From Tateyamaria omphalii (GTDB lineage Bacteria; Pseudomonadota; Alphaproteobacteria; Rhodobacterales; Rhodobacteraceae), in the NCBI RefSeq assembly GCF_014651375.1, contig NZ_BMWT01000001.1:918501-982500 (forward strand): a stretch of DNA of 64,000 nt, given 5' to 3'. The position numbers were made by a program, and so were the translations under genes. Below, in pieces: positions 7,943 to 16,508 of the stretch. The first letter of the stretch is position 1; each line of letters opens with the position of its first letter. The notes under the pieces were generated by a model. That model searched no databases. It saw only the letters and a program-made list of their open reading frames with translations, and was not told the origin of the DNA.

Positions 7943-9258
7943 TGGCCGCCTTCGTTGCCGTTAATCAGTTTGCGGCGCAGTAGTCCCGACAGCCAATCCA
8001 TGAAGATCACCATGATGATGATAAGCATGATGTAGTAGCTGACCTCTTCCCAATCCTTTTGGGTGATGATGGCCTGCGTCAGCAACAGACCGATCCCACC
8101 GCCAGTGATAGCACCGATCACCGTTGCGCTGCGGGTATTGGATTCGAGGAAGTACAGGATCTGACTGATCAGTACGGGTGTGATCTGCGGGATCACACCA
8201 AATCGGTAGCGCTGTATCGGCTTGGCCCCTGTCGATTGCACGCCCTCGATCTGCTTCTTGTCCACGTTTTCCAACGCTTCCGAGAACAGCTTGCCGAAAG
8301 TGCCGGTGTCTGTAATCAAAATGGCCAGTGCGCCGGTCAATGGCCCAAGGCCAAAGGCGCGCGACAGGATGATTGTCCAGATCAGTGCATCCACACCGCG
8401 GATGAAGTCGAACAACCGCCGCGTCGCCACCCGTATTGCCGGCAGAGGCGCGAAATTGCGTGCTGCAAGAAATGCCAACGGAAGGGCGACGATGGCGCCA
8501 CCCATGGTGCCAAGGAAAGCCATCAGAATGGTTTCGAAAATGGCCCATGCGACGTCACCGTGCCGCCACATCTTGTTGCTCCAGAAGTCATGCGCAATGG
8601 CGCTGGCCTCACCGCCAAAGGCCCGGCGGATCACCTCGCCAGCCCCCATGCCGTGATAGGGGCTGTCCAGAGTGAAGAAGAACAGTTCCCAGCCAACAAA
8701 GTAGCGGAACACCTCGGTCCGGTTGCGGGTGATCGACAGGCGTCCTGCCTCGGTCGTTACGGCCACGCGGTTTTTTGATGCGTTAATCCAGTCAGGAGTA
8801 TCATCTGTCGGGTAATTTTGAATGACGCCTTGCGACCGCGACACTTCGAAGGTCATCAGCCCATATCCGGGGACATTATATGTCACACCATTGTTTTCGG
8901 GCAGATAGGTGATGATGTGACCATCACCCAAATCAATCACAGTTTCATCGTCAAGCGAAACCCAGGCCGGGCCCTCGCCGTCGGGATAGGTTCCCTTGTT
9001 CTCGCCCTCAATCGCGACACGTACAGCACCGTTTCGGTTGTCACGCGTCACATGCACTTTGTGACTGTAGGTGTCTGCAATCAGTGTGCGTGCATTCGCC
9101 CCGCTCGCCTTGGCGATCAGGTCAGGTACGCCGAAGGCAAAAAACACGTAAGTCAGATAGGCAAGAACCAGCGCGGGAAGGGCGAAACTCACGATCCGCT
9201 TGCGCGACATGACGCGGTCGGCGGACCCTTTCAGATCGGCTGTATCAAGCATGGTCAT
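7939..9258 (-). CDS. phnE: Phosphonate ABC transporter permease PhnE (second copy, with large extracytoplasmic insert)
   Basis: At 439 residues this is much longer than a usual PhnE (about 260-290). A first membrane helix (about 24-45) is followed by roughly 150 residues of polar, beta-rich sequence. The canonical permease domain then begins around residue 190, with several helices and an EAA-like loop (GTFGKLFSEALENVDKKQIEG). It forms the membrane channel with phnE1, with which it overlaps by 4 bases (ATGA). The extra domain presumably faces the periplasm and might contact PhnD. That is inference. Confidence 0.9.
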   Translation of the reverse strand: MTMLDTADLKGSADRVMSRKRIVSFALPALVLAYLTYVFFAFGVPDLIAKASGANARTLIADTYSHKVHVTRDNRNGAVRVAIEGENKGTYPDGEGPAWVSLDDETVIDLGDGHIITYLPENNGVTYNVPGYGLMTFEVSRSQGVIQNYPTDDTPDWINASKNRVAVTTEAGRLSITRNRTEVFRYFVGWELFFFTLDSPYHGMGAGEVIRRAFGGEASAIAHDFWSNKMWRHGDVAWAIFETILMAFLGTMGGAIVALPLAFLAARNFAPLPAIRVATRRLFDFIRGVDALIWTIILSRAFGLGPLTGALAILITDTGTFGKLFSEALENVDKKQIEGVQSTGAKPIQRYRFGVIPQITPVLISQILYFLESNTRSATVIGAITGGGIGLLLTQAIITQKDWEEVSYYIMLIIIMVIFMDWLSGLLRRKLINGNEGGQ

Positions 9259-10136
9259 GAGCGGCGCTCCGATTTGGCCCCGTGGGTCAGGCGATCCCGG
9301 TAGTGGCTTGAGGTTTGATCAATGACGACAATCGTGATGAACAAGAGCAGAAAGATCGCAGCGGCTTCGTCATAGCGACCCTGGCCCCAGCTGATGGCGT
9401 TCTTGAGCTCGTAGCCAAGCCCGCCAGCACCCACAAAACCCAGAATGGCCGAGGCGCGCACGTTGATCTCGAACCGCAGCAGCGCATAGCTTAGCCAGTT
9501 TGGTGCGACCTGTGGGATGATGCCGAGTGCCATCTTTTGCCCCCATGTGGCGCCAACAGATGTAAGGCCGTCGAGCGGCTTCAAATCTGCATTCTCATTC
9601 ACTTCCGAGAAAAGCTTGCCCAATGCTCCAGCAGTATGGATCGCAATGGCAATCATTGCGGGCACTGGCCCGCCACCCAGAATGAAGATCAGGACCAGCG
9701 CAACCACGATCTCTGGGATCGCCCGGCTGATGTCCATGAGGCGGCGAAAAACAGGTATCAGCGCCGGAAATCGCGCCATCCCGCGCGTTGACAAAAGCGA
9801 CAGAAAGATCGCTGCCAAGGCCCCCAGCAATGTCGCCGCGGCCGCGATATTTACCGTTTCAACCAGCGCCGGAAAGAAGGTTACGAAGTGAGCCGGGAAC
9901 TCGCTCAGCTTACCGCTGGCCTCAATCACCAATTCTGACGGGTAGTCGAAAAAGTTGTCCAAACCACCCCAGAACGACCCGGCGTTTCGCCCGCCTGCAA
10001 CGGAAAAACCGGCAACCATAAGAGCGACAAAGATAATAAGCAGAACAAGGGAATACAGACGCTTCTGCCGCGTCAAGGCCATGTAATCGTCGTGGATGCC
10101 GCCCAGATCGCGCGTACTTGCTGTCGTGTCTGCCAT
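9255..10136 (-). CDS. phnE: Phosphonate ABC transporter permease PhnE (first copy)
   Basis: This 293-residue inner-membrane protein has an N-terminal helix (YSLVLLIIFVALMVAGFSVAGG), further hydrophobic segments and the EAA loop GALGKLFSEVNENADLKPLDG that contacts the ATPase. It pairs with the longer phnE2 downstream; two permease genes in tandem are common in alphaproteobacterial phn transport operons. A 67-base gap containing a perfect 12-bp stem-loop separates it from phnD. Confidence 0.93.
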   Translation of the reverse strand: MADTTASTRDLGGIHDDYMALTRQKRLYSLVLLIIFVALMVAGFSVAGGRNAGSFWGGLDNFFDYPSELVIEASGKLSEFPAHFVTFFPALVETVNIAAAATLLGALAAIFLSLLSTRGMARFPALIPVFRRLMDISRAIPEIVVALVLIFILGGGPVPAMIAIAIHTAGALGKLFSEVNENADLKPLDGLTSVGATWGQKMALGIIPQVAPNWLSYALLRFEINVRASAILGFVGAGGLGYELKNAISWGQGRYDEAAAIFLLLFITIVVIDQTSSHYRDRLTHGAKSERRS

Positions 10137-10157
10137 GCCCCTATCCCCAATAAATTA

Positions 10158-10187
10158 CCGGGTCCCCAATCCATTTTGGGGACCCGG
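10158..10187 (-). terminator. Intercistronic stem-loop between phnD and phnE1
   Basis: A perfect 12-base-pair inverted repeat (arms 10158-10169 and 10176-10187, CCGGGTCCCCAA and its complement) with a 6-base loop lies directly after phnD. No T-run follows, so it is more likely a 3'-end stabiliser or partial terminator. Such elements keep periplasmic binding-protein mRNA more abundant than permease mRNA in many ABC operons. Confidence 0.65.
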
Positions 10188-10203
10188 CAGAGATGCACTT
10201 AAA

Positions 10204-11121
10204 TCAGTTGGATTTGGCTTTACGTGCTTCAATCACGGACACATACGCCTCGTGGGTGATTGGGTCGAAACCGAGGCTTTCACCGGCCGAGATGTTGTAT
10301 GTGCAATCCTTGTCAGTGTCGTACATGTTGTCGACCAGAGCGGTCATTGTCGCTTTGACATCTTCTGGCAGATCCTTGCGCAGAACGATGGGCCCCTCGG
10401 GGATCGGCTTTGATTTCCAGATTTGCACAAGGTCGTTCATGTCGACGAGACCGGCGTCGACCGCCTTGCGCAACGCGCCTGAGTTGTAGCCGTCTTCCCA
10501 ATCGCCTTGGCCATCGGCCCAGGTCACTCCGCCGTCGATATCGCCATTGTTGACGGCAACGATGGTTTGCTCATGACCGCCCGTGAATTTTACTTCGCCG
10601 AAGTAGTCACCGGAGTCCATCGTGATGCCGTCTTTGTATTGTGGAATCTCAATGGACGGGATCAGGTAGCCGGAAGTCGAGTTCGGGTCGCCAAATCCAA
10701 AGACCTTGCCAACCATGTCGTCAATCGAAGCAATGCCAGCGTCTTTGCGGGCAAAACCGATCGAGTGATAGCCATAGGAGCCATCAAGGTTGATCTTGAC
10801 CAGAACGGGTTCAACGGCGTCGGGGTTTTGCAGATATGTCGCGGCGTAAGAAGACGCGCCCAGCCACGCCATGTCCAGCGTGCCGCCAACCAGACCTTGG
10901 ATCACACCGGCATAATCGGCAGGGGCAAACAGCTTGGTTTCGACACCCAGGGCTTCCTCGGTGTACGCGCGCAGGCACTCGTTCGAGTTCAGGCGGTCCT
11001 GTGCGTTTTCGCCGCCCAGGATGCCAATGCGGAATTCCGTGATGTTTTCGGCCTGCAAGGACGTTGCGACGCCGGCCGCCAGTACGGTTGTCGTCATTGC
11101 AAATGCGATGAAGGTTCTCAT
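10204..11121 (-). CDS. phnD: Phosphonate ABC transporter substrate-binding protein PhnD
   Basis: A 305-residue periplasmic binding protein. The signal peptide is about residues 1-24, with cleavage near LQA-EN. The mature start FRIGILGGENAQDRL and the internal GFGDPNSTSGYLIPS motif are hallmarks of PhnD, which captures phosphonates such as 2-aminoethylphosphonate. A good Shine-Dalgarno (GAGAG) precedes the ATG. It is flanked by a terminator-like hairpin upstream and a strong stem-loop downstream, so its transcript level may be set separately from phnC and phnE. Confidence 0.95.
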   Translation of the reverse strand: MRTFIAFAMTTTVLAAGVATSLQAENITEFRIGILGGENAQDRLNSNECLRAYTEEALGVETKLFAPADYAGVIQGLVGGTLDMAWLGASSYAATYLQNPDAVEPVLVKINLDGSYGYHSIGFARKDAGIASIDDMVGKVFGFGDPNSTSGYLIPSIEIPQYKDGITMDSGDYFGEVKFTGGHEQTIVAVNNGDIDGGVTWADGQGDWEDGYNSGALRKAVDAGLVDMNDLVQIWKSKPIPEGPIVLRKDLPEDVKATMTALVDNMYDTDKDCTYNISAGESLGFDPITHEAYVSVIEARKAKSN

Positions 11122-11140
11122 AGTTCTCTCCGTTGGAACG

Positions 11141-11172
11141 AAAAAACCCCGGCGCAGGATGGCGTCGGGGTT
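11141..11172 (-). terminator. Terminator-like hairpin between phnC and phnD
   Basis: On the minus strand an 11-bp stem with one G-T pair (AACCCCGACGC paired across a 6-base loop) is followed directly by six T residues. It sits after the phnC stop (11178) and before the phnD ATG (11121), so it would end or attenuate transcription coming from phnC. Either phnD has its own promoter or read-through is partial. Confidence 0.7.
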
Positions 11173-11177
11173 GAAGG

Positions 11178-11999
11178 TCAGACGTAGGCCTCGGCCTCCA
11201 TCTTGGCTTTTTCCTGGGCGTCCAATGCCTCGATTTCGGTCGAGGTTGCGCTTTCGGAAAACTCTGCGCCAGCGCCGTAGATTTCGCGGGCCATGGATGT
11301 GGTCAGCTTGTCTGGCGTGGCGTCAAAAACGATCTTGCCTGCCCGCATACCGATCACTCGATCACAATAGCGCCGCGCGGTGTCGAGCGTGTGCAGATTG
11401 GCAATGACCATACGGCCATCTTCTTCATGGATGCGTCGCAGAGCTTGCATGACGACCTGGGCGTTCATCGGATCGAGCGATGCAATCGGTTCGTCGGCTA
11501 GAATGATTTTCGGGTCTTGCATAAGGGCGCGGGCAATCGCGACACGCTGTTGCTGTCCCCCAGAAAGGGCTTCAGCCCGCTTCGGCGCGTGTTCAGCAAT
11601 GCCCAACCGATCAAGAATGTCGATGGCACGATGGATGTCCTCTGTCGGATACAGGTTGAACAGGGTCGCCATGGTTGAACGCCGGTTCAATGTGCCATGA
11701 AGAACGTTCGAGACGACATCCATCCGTGGCACAAGATTGAACTGCTGAAAGATCATGGCGCATTGGCTTTGCCATGTGCGTTTTGCAGCGCCCTTCAGAG
11801 CCGTGATGTCCTGTCCGTCGAAGTGTATGGTGCCCGACGTATGTTCGGTGAGGCGATTCAACATACGAAGCAAGGTCGACTTGCCAGCGCCAGAGCGGCC
11901 GATGATGCCAATCATCTGGGGCCGCTCGATAGCAACTGATGCAGCATCAACTGCGATATTCTGGCCAAACGCTTTGGTCAGTTTTTCGATTTTGAGCAT
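11178..11999 (-). CDS. phnC: Phosphonate ABC transporter ATP-binding protein PhnC
   Basis: This 273-residue ATPase starts at the ATG at 11999 ([12 protein letters not shown]), preceded by GGGGAA; the frame runs further upstream without support. It shows Walker [10 protein letters not shown] (34-42), Q-loop IFQQFNLV, signature LSGGQQQR and Walker B ILADE. It energises phosphonate uptake through the PhnE permeases. A Pho-box-like sequence lies about 60 bases upstream, and a small hairpin (arms 12006-12010 and 12019-12023) could cover its Shine-Dalgarno. Confidence 0.94.
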   Translation of the reverse strand: MLKIEKLTKAFGQNIAVDAASVAIERPQMIGIIGRSGAGKSTLLRMLNRLTEHTSGTIHFDGQDITALKGAAKRTWQSQCAMIFQQFNLVPRMDVVSNVLHGTLNRRSTMATLFNLYPTEDIHRAIDILDRLGIAEHAPKRAEALSGGQQQRVAIARALMQDPKIILADEPIASLDPMNAQVVMQALRRIHEEDGRMVIANLHTLDTARRYCDRVIGMRAGKIVFDATPDKLTTSMAREIYGAGAEFSESATSTEIEALDAQEKAKMEAEAYV

Positions 12000-12059
12000 A
12001 CCATTCCCCGGTTTTTTGCGGGGTATGAGATGAATTGGATTCGAAAATGTATCAGCGAA

Positions 12060-12077
12060 ACGAAACTTTTGTGACAC
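12060..12077 (-). promoter_or_regulatory. Candidate Pho box upstream of phnC
   Basis: The minus strand reads GTGTCAC-AAAA-GTTTCGT. The first half and spacer match the element before phnG (GTGTCAC-GAAA), while the second half is weaker. It lies 60 bases before the phnC start. PhoB control of phosphonate uptake is well known in other proteobacteria; here it is inferred from two related sites. Confidence 0.4.
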
Positions 12078-12094
12078 GACCGCGTTAAAGGCTG

Positions 12095-12330
12095 TGAAAC
12101 ATAGCGGGATCGAAACCGTGCACTCCGCGTGGCGGCCGAACCGACGCGCGTAAATCAGCGGCACCGTGAAGATGCAAGTGCGCCGGATGGTGCGTTATGT
12201 TTGAAAGGGATGGTGGAGCACAGCGGGATCGAACCGCTGTACTCAGAGTGGCTGCGCAGCAGACGCGCGTAAGTCAGCGCCTACAGATACCAACCGGTGC
12301 GCCGGTGCGGTTGTGAATTTAGAGAAGGGA
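12095..12330 (-). repeat. Two decayed tandem copies of the tRNA-Ala 3' half
   Basis: This gene-free stretch holds two units of about 120 bases in register with the true tRNA-Ala beside them. The T-arm/acceptor sequence around AGCGGGATCGAA recurs near 12101, 12220 and 12340. The middle copy keeps the TGGTGGAGCA acceptor/CCA end, and the left one has lost it. The bases after each fragment also match each other (for example GACGCGCGTAA and TCAGCG, GTGCGCCGG), so whole units were duplicated and then drifted. Neither copy keeps an anticodon arm, so they are not tRNA genes. Confidence 0.75.
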
Positions 12331-12406
12331 TGGTGGAGCATAGCGGGATCGAACCGCTGACCTCCTGCATGCCATGCAGGCGCTCTCCCAGCTGAGCTAA
12401 TGCCCC
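12331..12406 (-). tRNA. tRNA-Ala (anticodon GGC)
   Basis: The minus strand folds into a full cloverleaf: a 7-bp acceptor stem starting GGGGCAT (one G-T pair), a D-arm with AGCTCAGCTGGGAGAGC, an anticodon stem CCTGC/GCAGG around ATGGCAT (anticodon GGC), a T-arm with GGTTCGATCCC, and an encoded CCA end. It is 76 bases long and reads GCC and GCT codons. Confidence 0.96.
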
Positions 12407-12497
12407 ATCCTTGTTCAGCTGTTTCCAGCCGTGCGCCGCTGATTAGGCGCTTTGCCAAACGGGATCAAGCGAAAAAGACCCCGTTTGACGGATGCGT

Positions 12498-12830
12498 TTA
12501 CGACTCGTCTTCTTCGGCGGCCACATCGGCCAGTTCGTCAAGCGAGACGTTGTCTTCGTCGTCGTCATCGTCGTCCAGAAGGTCATCATCCAGCTCGACA
12601 TCGACATCATCGTCGTCCAGCACTTGATCCTCATCATCCGCAACTGTCTTGGCCTTGTTCTTGGCCGATGCGGCATCTTCGGCATCTGCTGCGATCATGC
12701 GGGTTTTCGAGCTGTCGACCTCGACCACATCGCCGGTATAGGGGCTGATGATGGGCGTCCGATTCATATCATAAAACCGTTTTCCGGTCGTCGGACAAAG
12801 TCGTTTCGTGCCCCATTCTTCCTTTGGCAT
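12498..12830 (-). CDS. TIGR02300-family acidic protein (FYDLN-type)
   Basis: A 110-residue protein. The N-terminal half has the conserved WGTKRLCPTTGKRFYDMN and PIISPYTG motifs of the TIGR02300 family, with FYDMN in place of FYDLN. The C-terminal half is a very acidic tail, with long runs of Asp broken by Val and Leu. Conserved in alphaproteobacteria; function unknown. The motif looks like a degenerate zinc-ribbon without the second Cys pair. The tRNA-Ala gene follows on the same strand. Confidence 0.9.
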   Translation of the reverse strand: MPKEEWGTKRLCPTTGKRFYDMNRTPIISPYTGDVVEVDSSKTRMIAADAEDAASAKNKAKTVADDEDQVLDDDDVDVELDDDLLDDDDDDEDNVSLDELADVAAEEDES

Positions 12831-12984
12831 GTGTCATCCTCTTGTCTGCGCGTGGCCCGGTCCGGCGCTGTGAAAGCGTGCGAAAGGGCGTGCCTCGTGT
12901 TGCGGCGATTCTGGGCAAGTGCCATAAGGCCAAGACGGAGTCAAAGCCTTATGGGCCGGAGTTGGCCCGCGATGCGGAGATGGG

Positions 12985-13677
12985 ATGGCGGATCGGGTAC
13001 TTCAAGGACACCCTGACATTGCTCTGACGTTGCGCCGGTCTGCCCGGGCACGCCGCATCACGTTGCGTATTTCATCCCTTGATGGCCGCGTCACACTGAC
13101 CATGCCAAACCATGTGGCGGAACAAGAAGCTCTTGATTTCGCACGTCAGAAAGAGCGCTGGATTCGCAAGCATCTGGCGACACGGGTCGAAGATGTGGTC
13201 GTTGGAGCTGGGACACCTTTGCCGATCGAGGGTCAACTCCGCATGATTGTCCAAGGCAAAGGTCGCCGGGTTGTCATGACAGAGGATGAGTTGCTTGTGC
13301 CCGGCGGATCCGAAGCCGCCGCTGCCCGCACGCTTGGGTTTCTCAAGGCCCGCGCGCGCGATGTTTTGGCGGCAGCCTGCGATGACTATGCACGGCGACT
13401 TGGCCGACCGTACCATGGTTTGACCTTGCGTGATACGCGATCTCGCTGGGGATCGTGTTCGTCGGCAGGTCGGTTGATGTTTTCGTGGCGCCTTATCCTC
13501 GCGCCGCCCGAGGTTCTTCAGTATGTGGCTGCGCACGAAGTGGCCCATCTTGAGCAAATGAACCATTCGCCTGCATTCTGGAACGCGGTGACCCGCATTC
13601 ACGGGCCTTATGACACGCAACGACGGTGGCTAAGGACTGAGGGTAACGCATTGCACCGATTCCGTTTTGGCGATTGA
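12985..13677 (+). CDS. YgjP/SprT-like (DUF45) zinc metallohydrolase
   Basis: This 230-residue protein has a C-terminal DUF45 domain. The motif SRWGSCSSAGRLMFSWRLI is followed by AHEVAHL (HExxH zinc site) and NHSPAFW with the third metal ligand. E. coli YgjP, of the same family, has been reported as a UTP pyrophosphatase, so the protease label often applied is uncertain. Start ATG 12985 has GGAGATGGG just upstream. The 154 bases before it, shared with the divergent acidic protein gene, show no clear site. Confidence 0.88.
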   Translation: MADRVLQGHPDIALTLRRSARARRITLRISSLDGRVTLTMPNHVAEQEALDFARQKERWIRKHLATRVEDVVVGAGTPLPIEGQLRMIVQGKGRRVVMTEDELLVPGGSEAAAARTLGFLKARARDVLAAACDDYARRLGRPYHGLTLRDTRSRWGSCSSAGRLMFSWRLILAPPEVLQYVAAHEVAHLEQMNHSPAFWNAVTRIHGPYDTQRRWLRTEGNALHRFRFGD

Positions 13678-13702
13678 CCCGCCTGACATCGTGTGATCAC
13701 AA

Positions 13703-14359
13703 ATGGTGATGCAGCAGGTTCCACGCACCCGAGATACCGCCTCCGCAGCCCATGATCGTGTCTATCGCCGTTTGCGAACACGTATCATGCATGGTGACAT
13801 TGCACCTGGCCAGGCTCTTACACTGCGCGGGATTGGCAAGCAGTATGATGTGTCCATGACACCGGCCCGAGAGGCCGTGCGGCGCCTGGTGGCCGAAGGG
13901 GCGTTGTCCCTGTCGCAATCCGGTCGAGTATCGACGCCAGAGCTGTCCAATGAACGCATCGAAGAACTTGCAGCCTTGCGTGCCTTGATCGAGGTGGAGT
14001 TGGCGACCCGGGCATTGCCGCGCGCGCACTTGGCCTTGATCGAAAGATTGCAAAGCATCAACGGGGCCGTGGCAGAGGCCGTCGCCCATCGTGATGCCGT
14101 CAGTTACATCCGCACGAATCTCGAATTTCACCGCACGCTCTATCTGCGGGCACAAGCCCCTGCTATGCTGGCCATGGCTGAAACGGTGTGGTTGCAGATG
14201 GGTCCAACCATGCGCGCCCTTTATGGTCGCCTGCGCCGGACCGAGCCGCCGCGATATCACCGGCTGATCATTGCCGCCTTGCGCGCAGGAGATGAGCCTA
14301 GCCTACGGCTTGCGGTGCGGTCCGACGTGACGCAAGGTTTGAGGATGTTGGCGAGCTGA
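13703..14359 (+). CDS. GntR-family regulator (FadR/FCD type)
   Basis: A 218-residue protein with a winged-helix domain (about 15-75, with YDVSMTPAREAVRRLVAEGAL) and an all-helical FCD ligand domain (about 85-215). In this subfamily the FCD domain binds small carboxylates, often through a metal site. It stands alone, its stop abutting the converging accA stop, so neighbours give no hint of the effector. ATG 13709 is an alternative start. Confidence 0.88.
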   Translation: MVMQQVPRTRDTASAAHDRVYRRLRTRIMHGDIAPGQALTLRGIGKQYDVSMTPAREAVRRLVAEGALSLSQSGRVSTPELSNERIEELAALRALIEVELATRALPRAHLALIERLQSINGAVAEAVAHRDAVSYIRTNLEFHRTLYLRAQAPAMLAMAETVWLQMGPTMRALYGRLRRTEPPRYHRLIIAALRAGDEPSLRLAVRSDVTQGLRMLAS

Positions 14360-15322
14360 TCAGGCAGCCAGGCCGGTGCTGCCAAGGCTAAGGAACTTGT
14401 GCCGACGATCGCTTATGAGGGCCGCGCGATCCTTGCTTTCAAGCTCGTCCAGCATGGCGGACAACGCGTTTCCGACGGAACCAATAGTATCTTCGCGATG
14501 TCGGTGCGCTCCGCCCACAGCTTCGGGTATGATCCGGTCGGTCACGCCCAGCTGCTTGAGGTCCTGAGCGGTCAGGCGCAATGCTTCTGCCGCCTCGCGC
14601 ATCTTTTCTGCGTCTTTCCACAGGATCGATGCACAGCCCTCCGGGCTGATCACCGAGTACACCGAGTGTTCCAGCATCGCGACACGGTTCGCTGTGGCAA
14701 AGGCAACCGCACCGCCTGAGCCACCTTCGCCGATGACTACGGATACCAGCGGCACACCAATCTGAAGGCACTTTTCGGTTGAGCGTGCGATCGCTTCTGA
14801 TTGCCCACGCTCCTCAGCACCTTTGCCCGGATAGGCACCGGGGGTGTCCACGAGGGTGATGACCGGCAATCCGAAGCGATCCGCCATGTCCATGAGCCGG
14901 ATTGCTTTGCGGTATCCTTCCGGTCGGGCCATGCCGAAATTGCGTTCAATGCGAGACTTTGTGTCGTTGCCCTTTTCATGGCCGATCACGACGACCGGCC
15001 GATCATTCAACCGCGCCAAACCGCCCATAACTGCATGATCGTCAGCAAAATTCCTGTCGCCCGCAAGCGGAGTGTATTCCGTAAACAAGGCTTCAATGTA
15101 ATCACGACAATGGGGGCGTTCGGGATGGCGGGCCACCTGGCATTTGCGCCAAGGAGTCAGATCGTCATAGAGATCTTCAAGCATCTGGGCCGCCTTGGCA
15201 TCCAGCCCGGCGGCTTCGTCCGTCACGTCCATGTCCTCGTTCTGGCGTGCGAGGGCTCGAAGCTCTTCCGCTTTCCCCTCGATTTCAGCCAGGGGTTTTT
15301 CGAATTCAAGATACTGCGTCAC
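14360..15322 (-). CDS. accA: Acetyl-CoA carboxylase carboxyltransferase subunit alpha
   Basis: A 320-residue subunit starting with GTG ([15 protein letters not shown]). The crotonase-fold transferase motifs are clear: [30 protein letters not shown] and [15 protein letters not shown]. AccA with AccD transfers the carboxyl group from biotin to acetyl-CoA, the committed step of fatty acid synthesis. The stop touches the GntR gene on the opposite strand with no space for an ordinary terminator. Confidence 0.97.
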   Translation of the reverse strand: MTQYLEFEKPLAEIEGKAEELRALARQNEDMDVTDEAAGLDAKAAQMLEDLYDDLTPWRKCQVARHPERPHCRDYIEALFTEYTPLAGDRNFADDHAVMGGLARLNDRPVVVIGHEKGNDTKSRIERNFGMARPEGYRKAIRLMDMADRFGLPVITLVDTPGAYPGKGAEERGQSEAIARSTEKCLQIGVPLVSVVIGEGGSGGAVAFATANRVAMLEHSVYSVISPEGCASILWKDAEKMREAAEALRLTAQDLKQLGVTDRIIPEAVGGAHRHREDTIGSVGNALSAMLDELESKDRAALISDRRHKFLSLGSTGLAA

Positions 15323-15380
15323 GCCTGCGTCCCCGATGCGATTTTTCGCTATATGGCCGTAGGATGCAGCATTTGCAACG

Positions 15381-15974
15381 TTAGGGAAAGATCACGGGGT
15401 ACAACGACGCAACAAGAAGCGCGGCCATTGACCAGTTGAACACCGACAATCGGGTCGGATTGGTGAGCACGCGCGCCATCTGTTGACCAAGCAATGTCCA
15501 CGAGCTGACGGACGGAAGGTTGATGGCCCCGAAAACGATTGCGACGACAGCAATTGCCCAGAGGGTGGTCTCTGGCGTGTAGACGGTGACGGCGGTCAGA
15601 GCCATCGTCCATGCCTTTGGATTTACCCACTGGAATGCTGCGGCTTGCAGGAATGTCATGGGCACCCCCTTTGCGTCGCCATCTTTCAATGGCGCTGCGG
15701 TCGCAATCTTCCAGGCGAGGTACAGGAGATAAGCAACGGAAGCCACTTTCAGGACAGAGTGACTGACCGGGAATGCGTCGAAAACCTGGACAAGCCCTGC
15801 GCCGACCAGAAGCACCATGAACACAAACCCCAACCCGACGCCCAGCATATGGGGGATCGTGCGGCGAAAACCGAAATTTGCACCGGATGCCATAAGCATC
15901 AAGTTGTTGGGTCCTGGCGTGATCGAGCTGACAAAGGCAAATGCAGCCAGGGCGGTGAGAAGGTCATACGTCAT
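15381..15974 (-). CDS. LysE/RhtB-family amino acid exporter
   Basis: This 197-residue membrane protein has about six hydrophobic segments and the family motif [16 protein letters not shown] in the first helix. ATG 15974 gives the usual short N-terminus [14 protein letters not shown]; the frame continues upstream without support. Substrate unknown. It is divergent from an Lrp-type regulator with 72 bases between, the common arrangement for LysE exporters controlled by a local Lrp/AsnC protein. Confidence 0.9.
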   Translation of the reverse strand: MTYDLLTALAAFAFVSSITPGPNNLMLMASGANFGFRRTIPHMLGVGLGFVFMVLLVGAGLVQVFDAFPVSHSVLKVASVAYLLYLAWKIATAAPLKDGDAKGVPMTFLQAAAFQWVNPKAWTMALTAVTVYTPETTLWAIAVVAIVFGAINLPSVSSWTLLGQQMARVLTNPTRLSVFNWSMAALLVASLYPVIFP

Positions 15975-16046
15975 ATGCAATAACTGGCGGATTTTGTGCT
16001 GCCAGTGATTGTGATCTGAATGTTTTTTCGCGTACCTTTGCAATCA

Positions 16047-16499
16047 ATGTCGAAACTTGACCGAATTAATGAACGAATATTGCATGAGTTGAGCGAGAAC
16101 GGTCGGATCAGCAATATCGAATTGGCAGATCGTGTGGGGTTGTCTCCGTCCGCTTGCCTGCGACGTGTGCAAGAGCTGGAACGTGCAGGCATCATCTCCG
16201 GGTATCGGGCCGTACTGAACAGATCCAAAATGGGCGTCGGATTTGTAGCCTATATTGGTGTGGGCTTAAACAACCACTCGAAAGCCAGTCAGGAAGCGTT
16301 TGAGCGCGCGATTTCCCGTGCGCCGGAGGTGCGCGAATGCCACAATATAACGGGCACTATTGAATATCTTTTGCGCATCGAATGCGCTGATTTGCCGAGC
16401 TACAAAACCTTTCATACGGAAATGCTGGGTGCATTGCCGCAGGTGAATGCCATCACGTCTTACGTCGTTTTGGGATCCCCGAAGGATGAACGCGCCTAG
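16047..16499 (+). CDS. Lrp/AsnC-family transcriptional regulator
   Basis: A 150-residue protein starting MSKLDRINERILHEL, with an N-terminal HTH (about 5-60, including LADRVGLSPSACLRRVQELE) and a C-terminal RAM/AsnC ligand domain. It is divergent from the LysE exporter and probably activates it in response to an amino acid. An in-frame ATG at 16020 is less likely since it would add an atypical MFFRVPLQS extension. Confidence 0.9.
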   Translation: MSKLDRINERILHELSENGRISNIELADRVGLSPSACLRRVQELERAGIISGYRAVLNRSKMGVGFVAYIGVGLNNHSKASQEAFERAISRAPEVRECHNITGTIEYLLRIECADLPSYKTFHTEMLGALPQVNAITSYVVLGSPKDERA

Positions 16500-16508
16500 A
16501 GATGCGTT

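Noticed and set aside
12095-12330. Additional tRNA genes
   Set aside because: The fragments keep only T-arm/acceptor parts; no anticodon or D arm can be folded.
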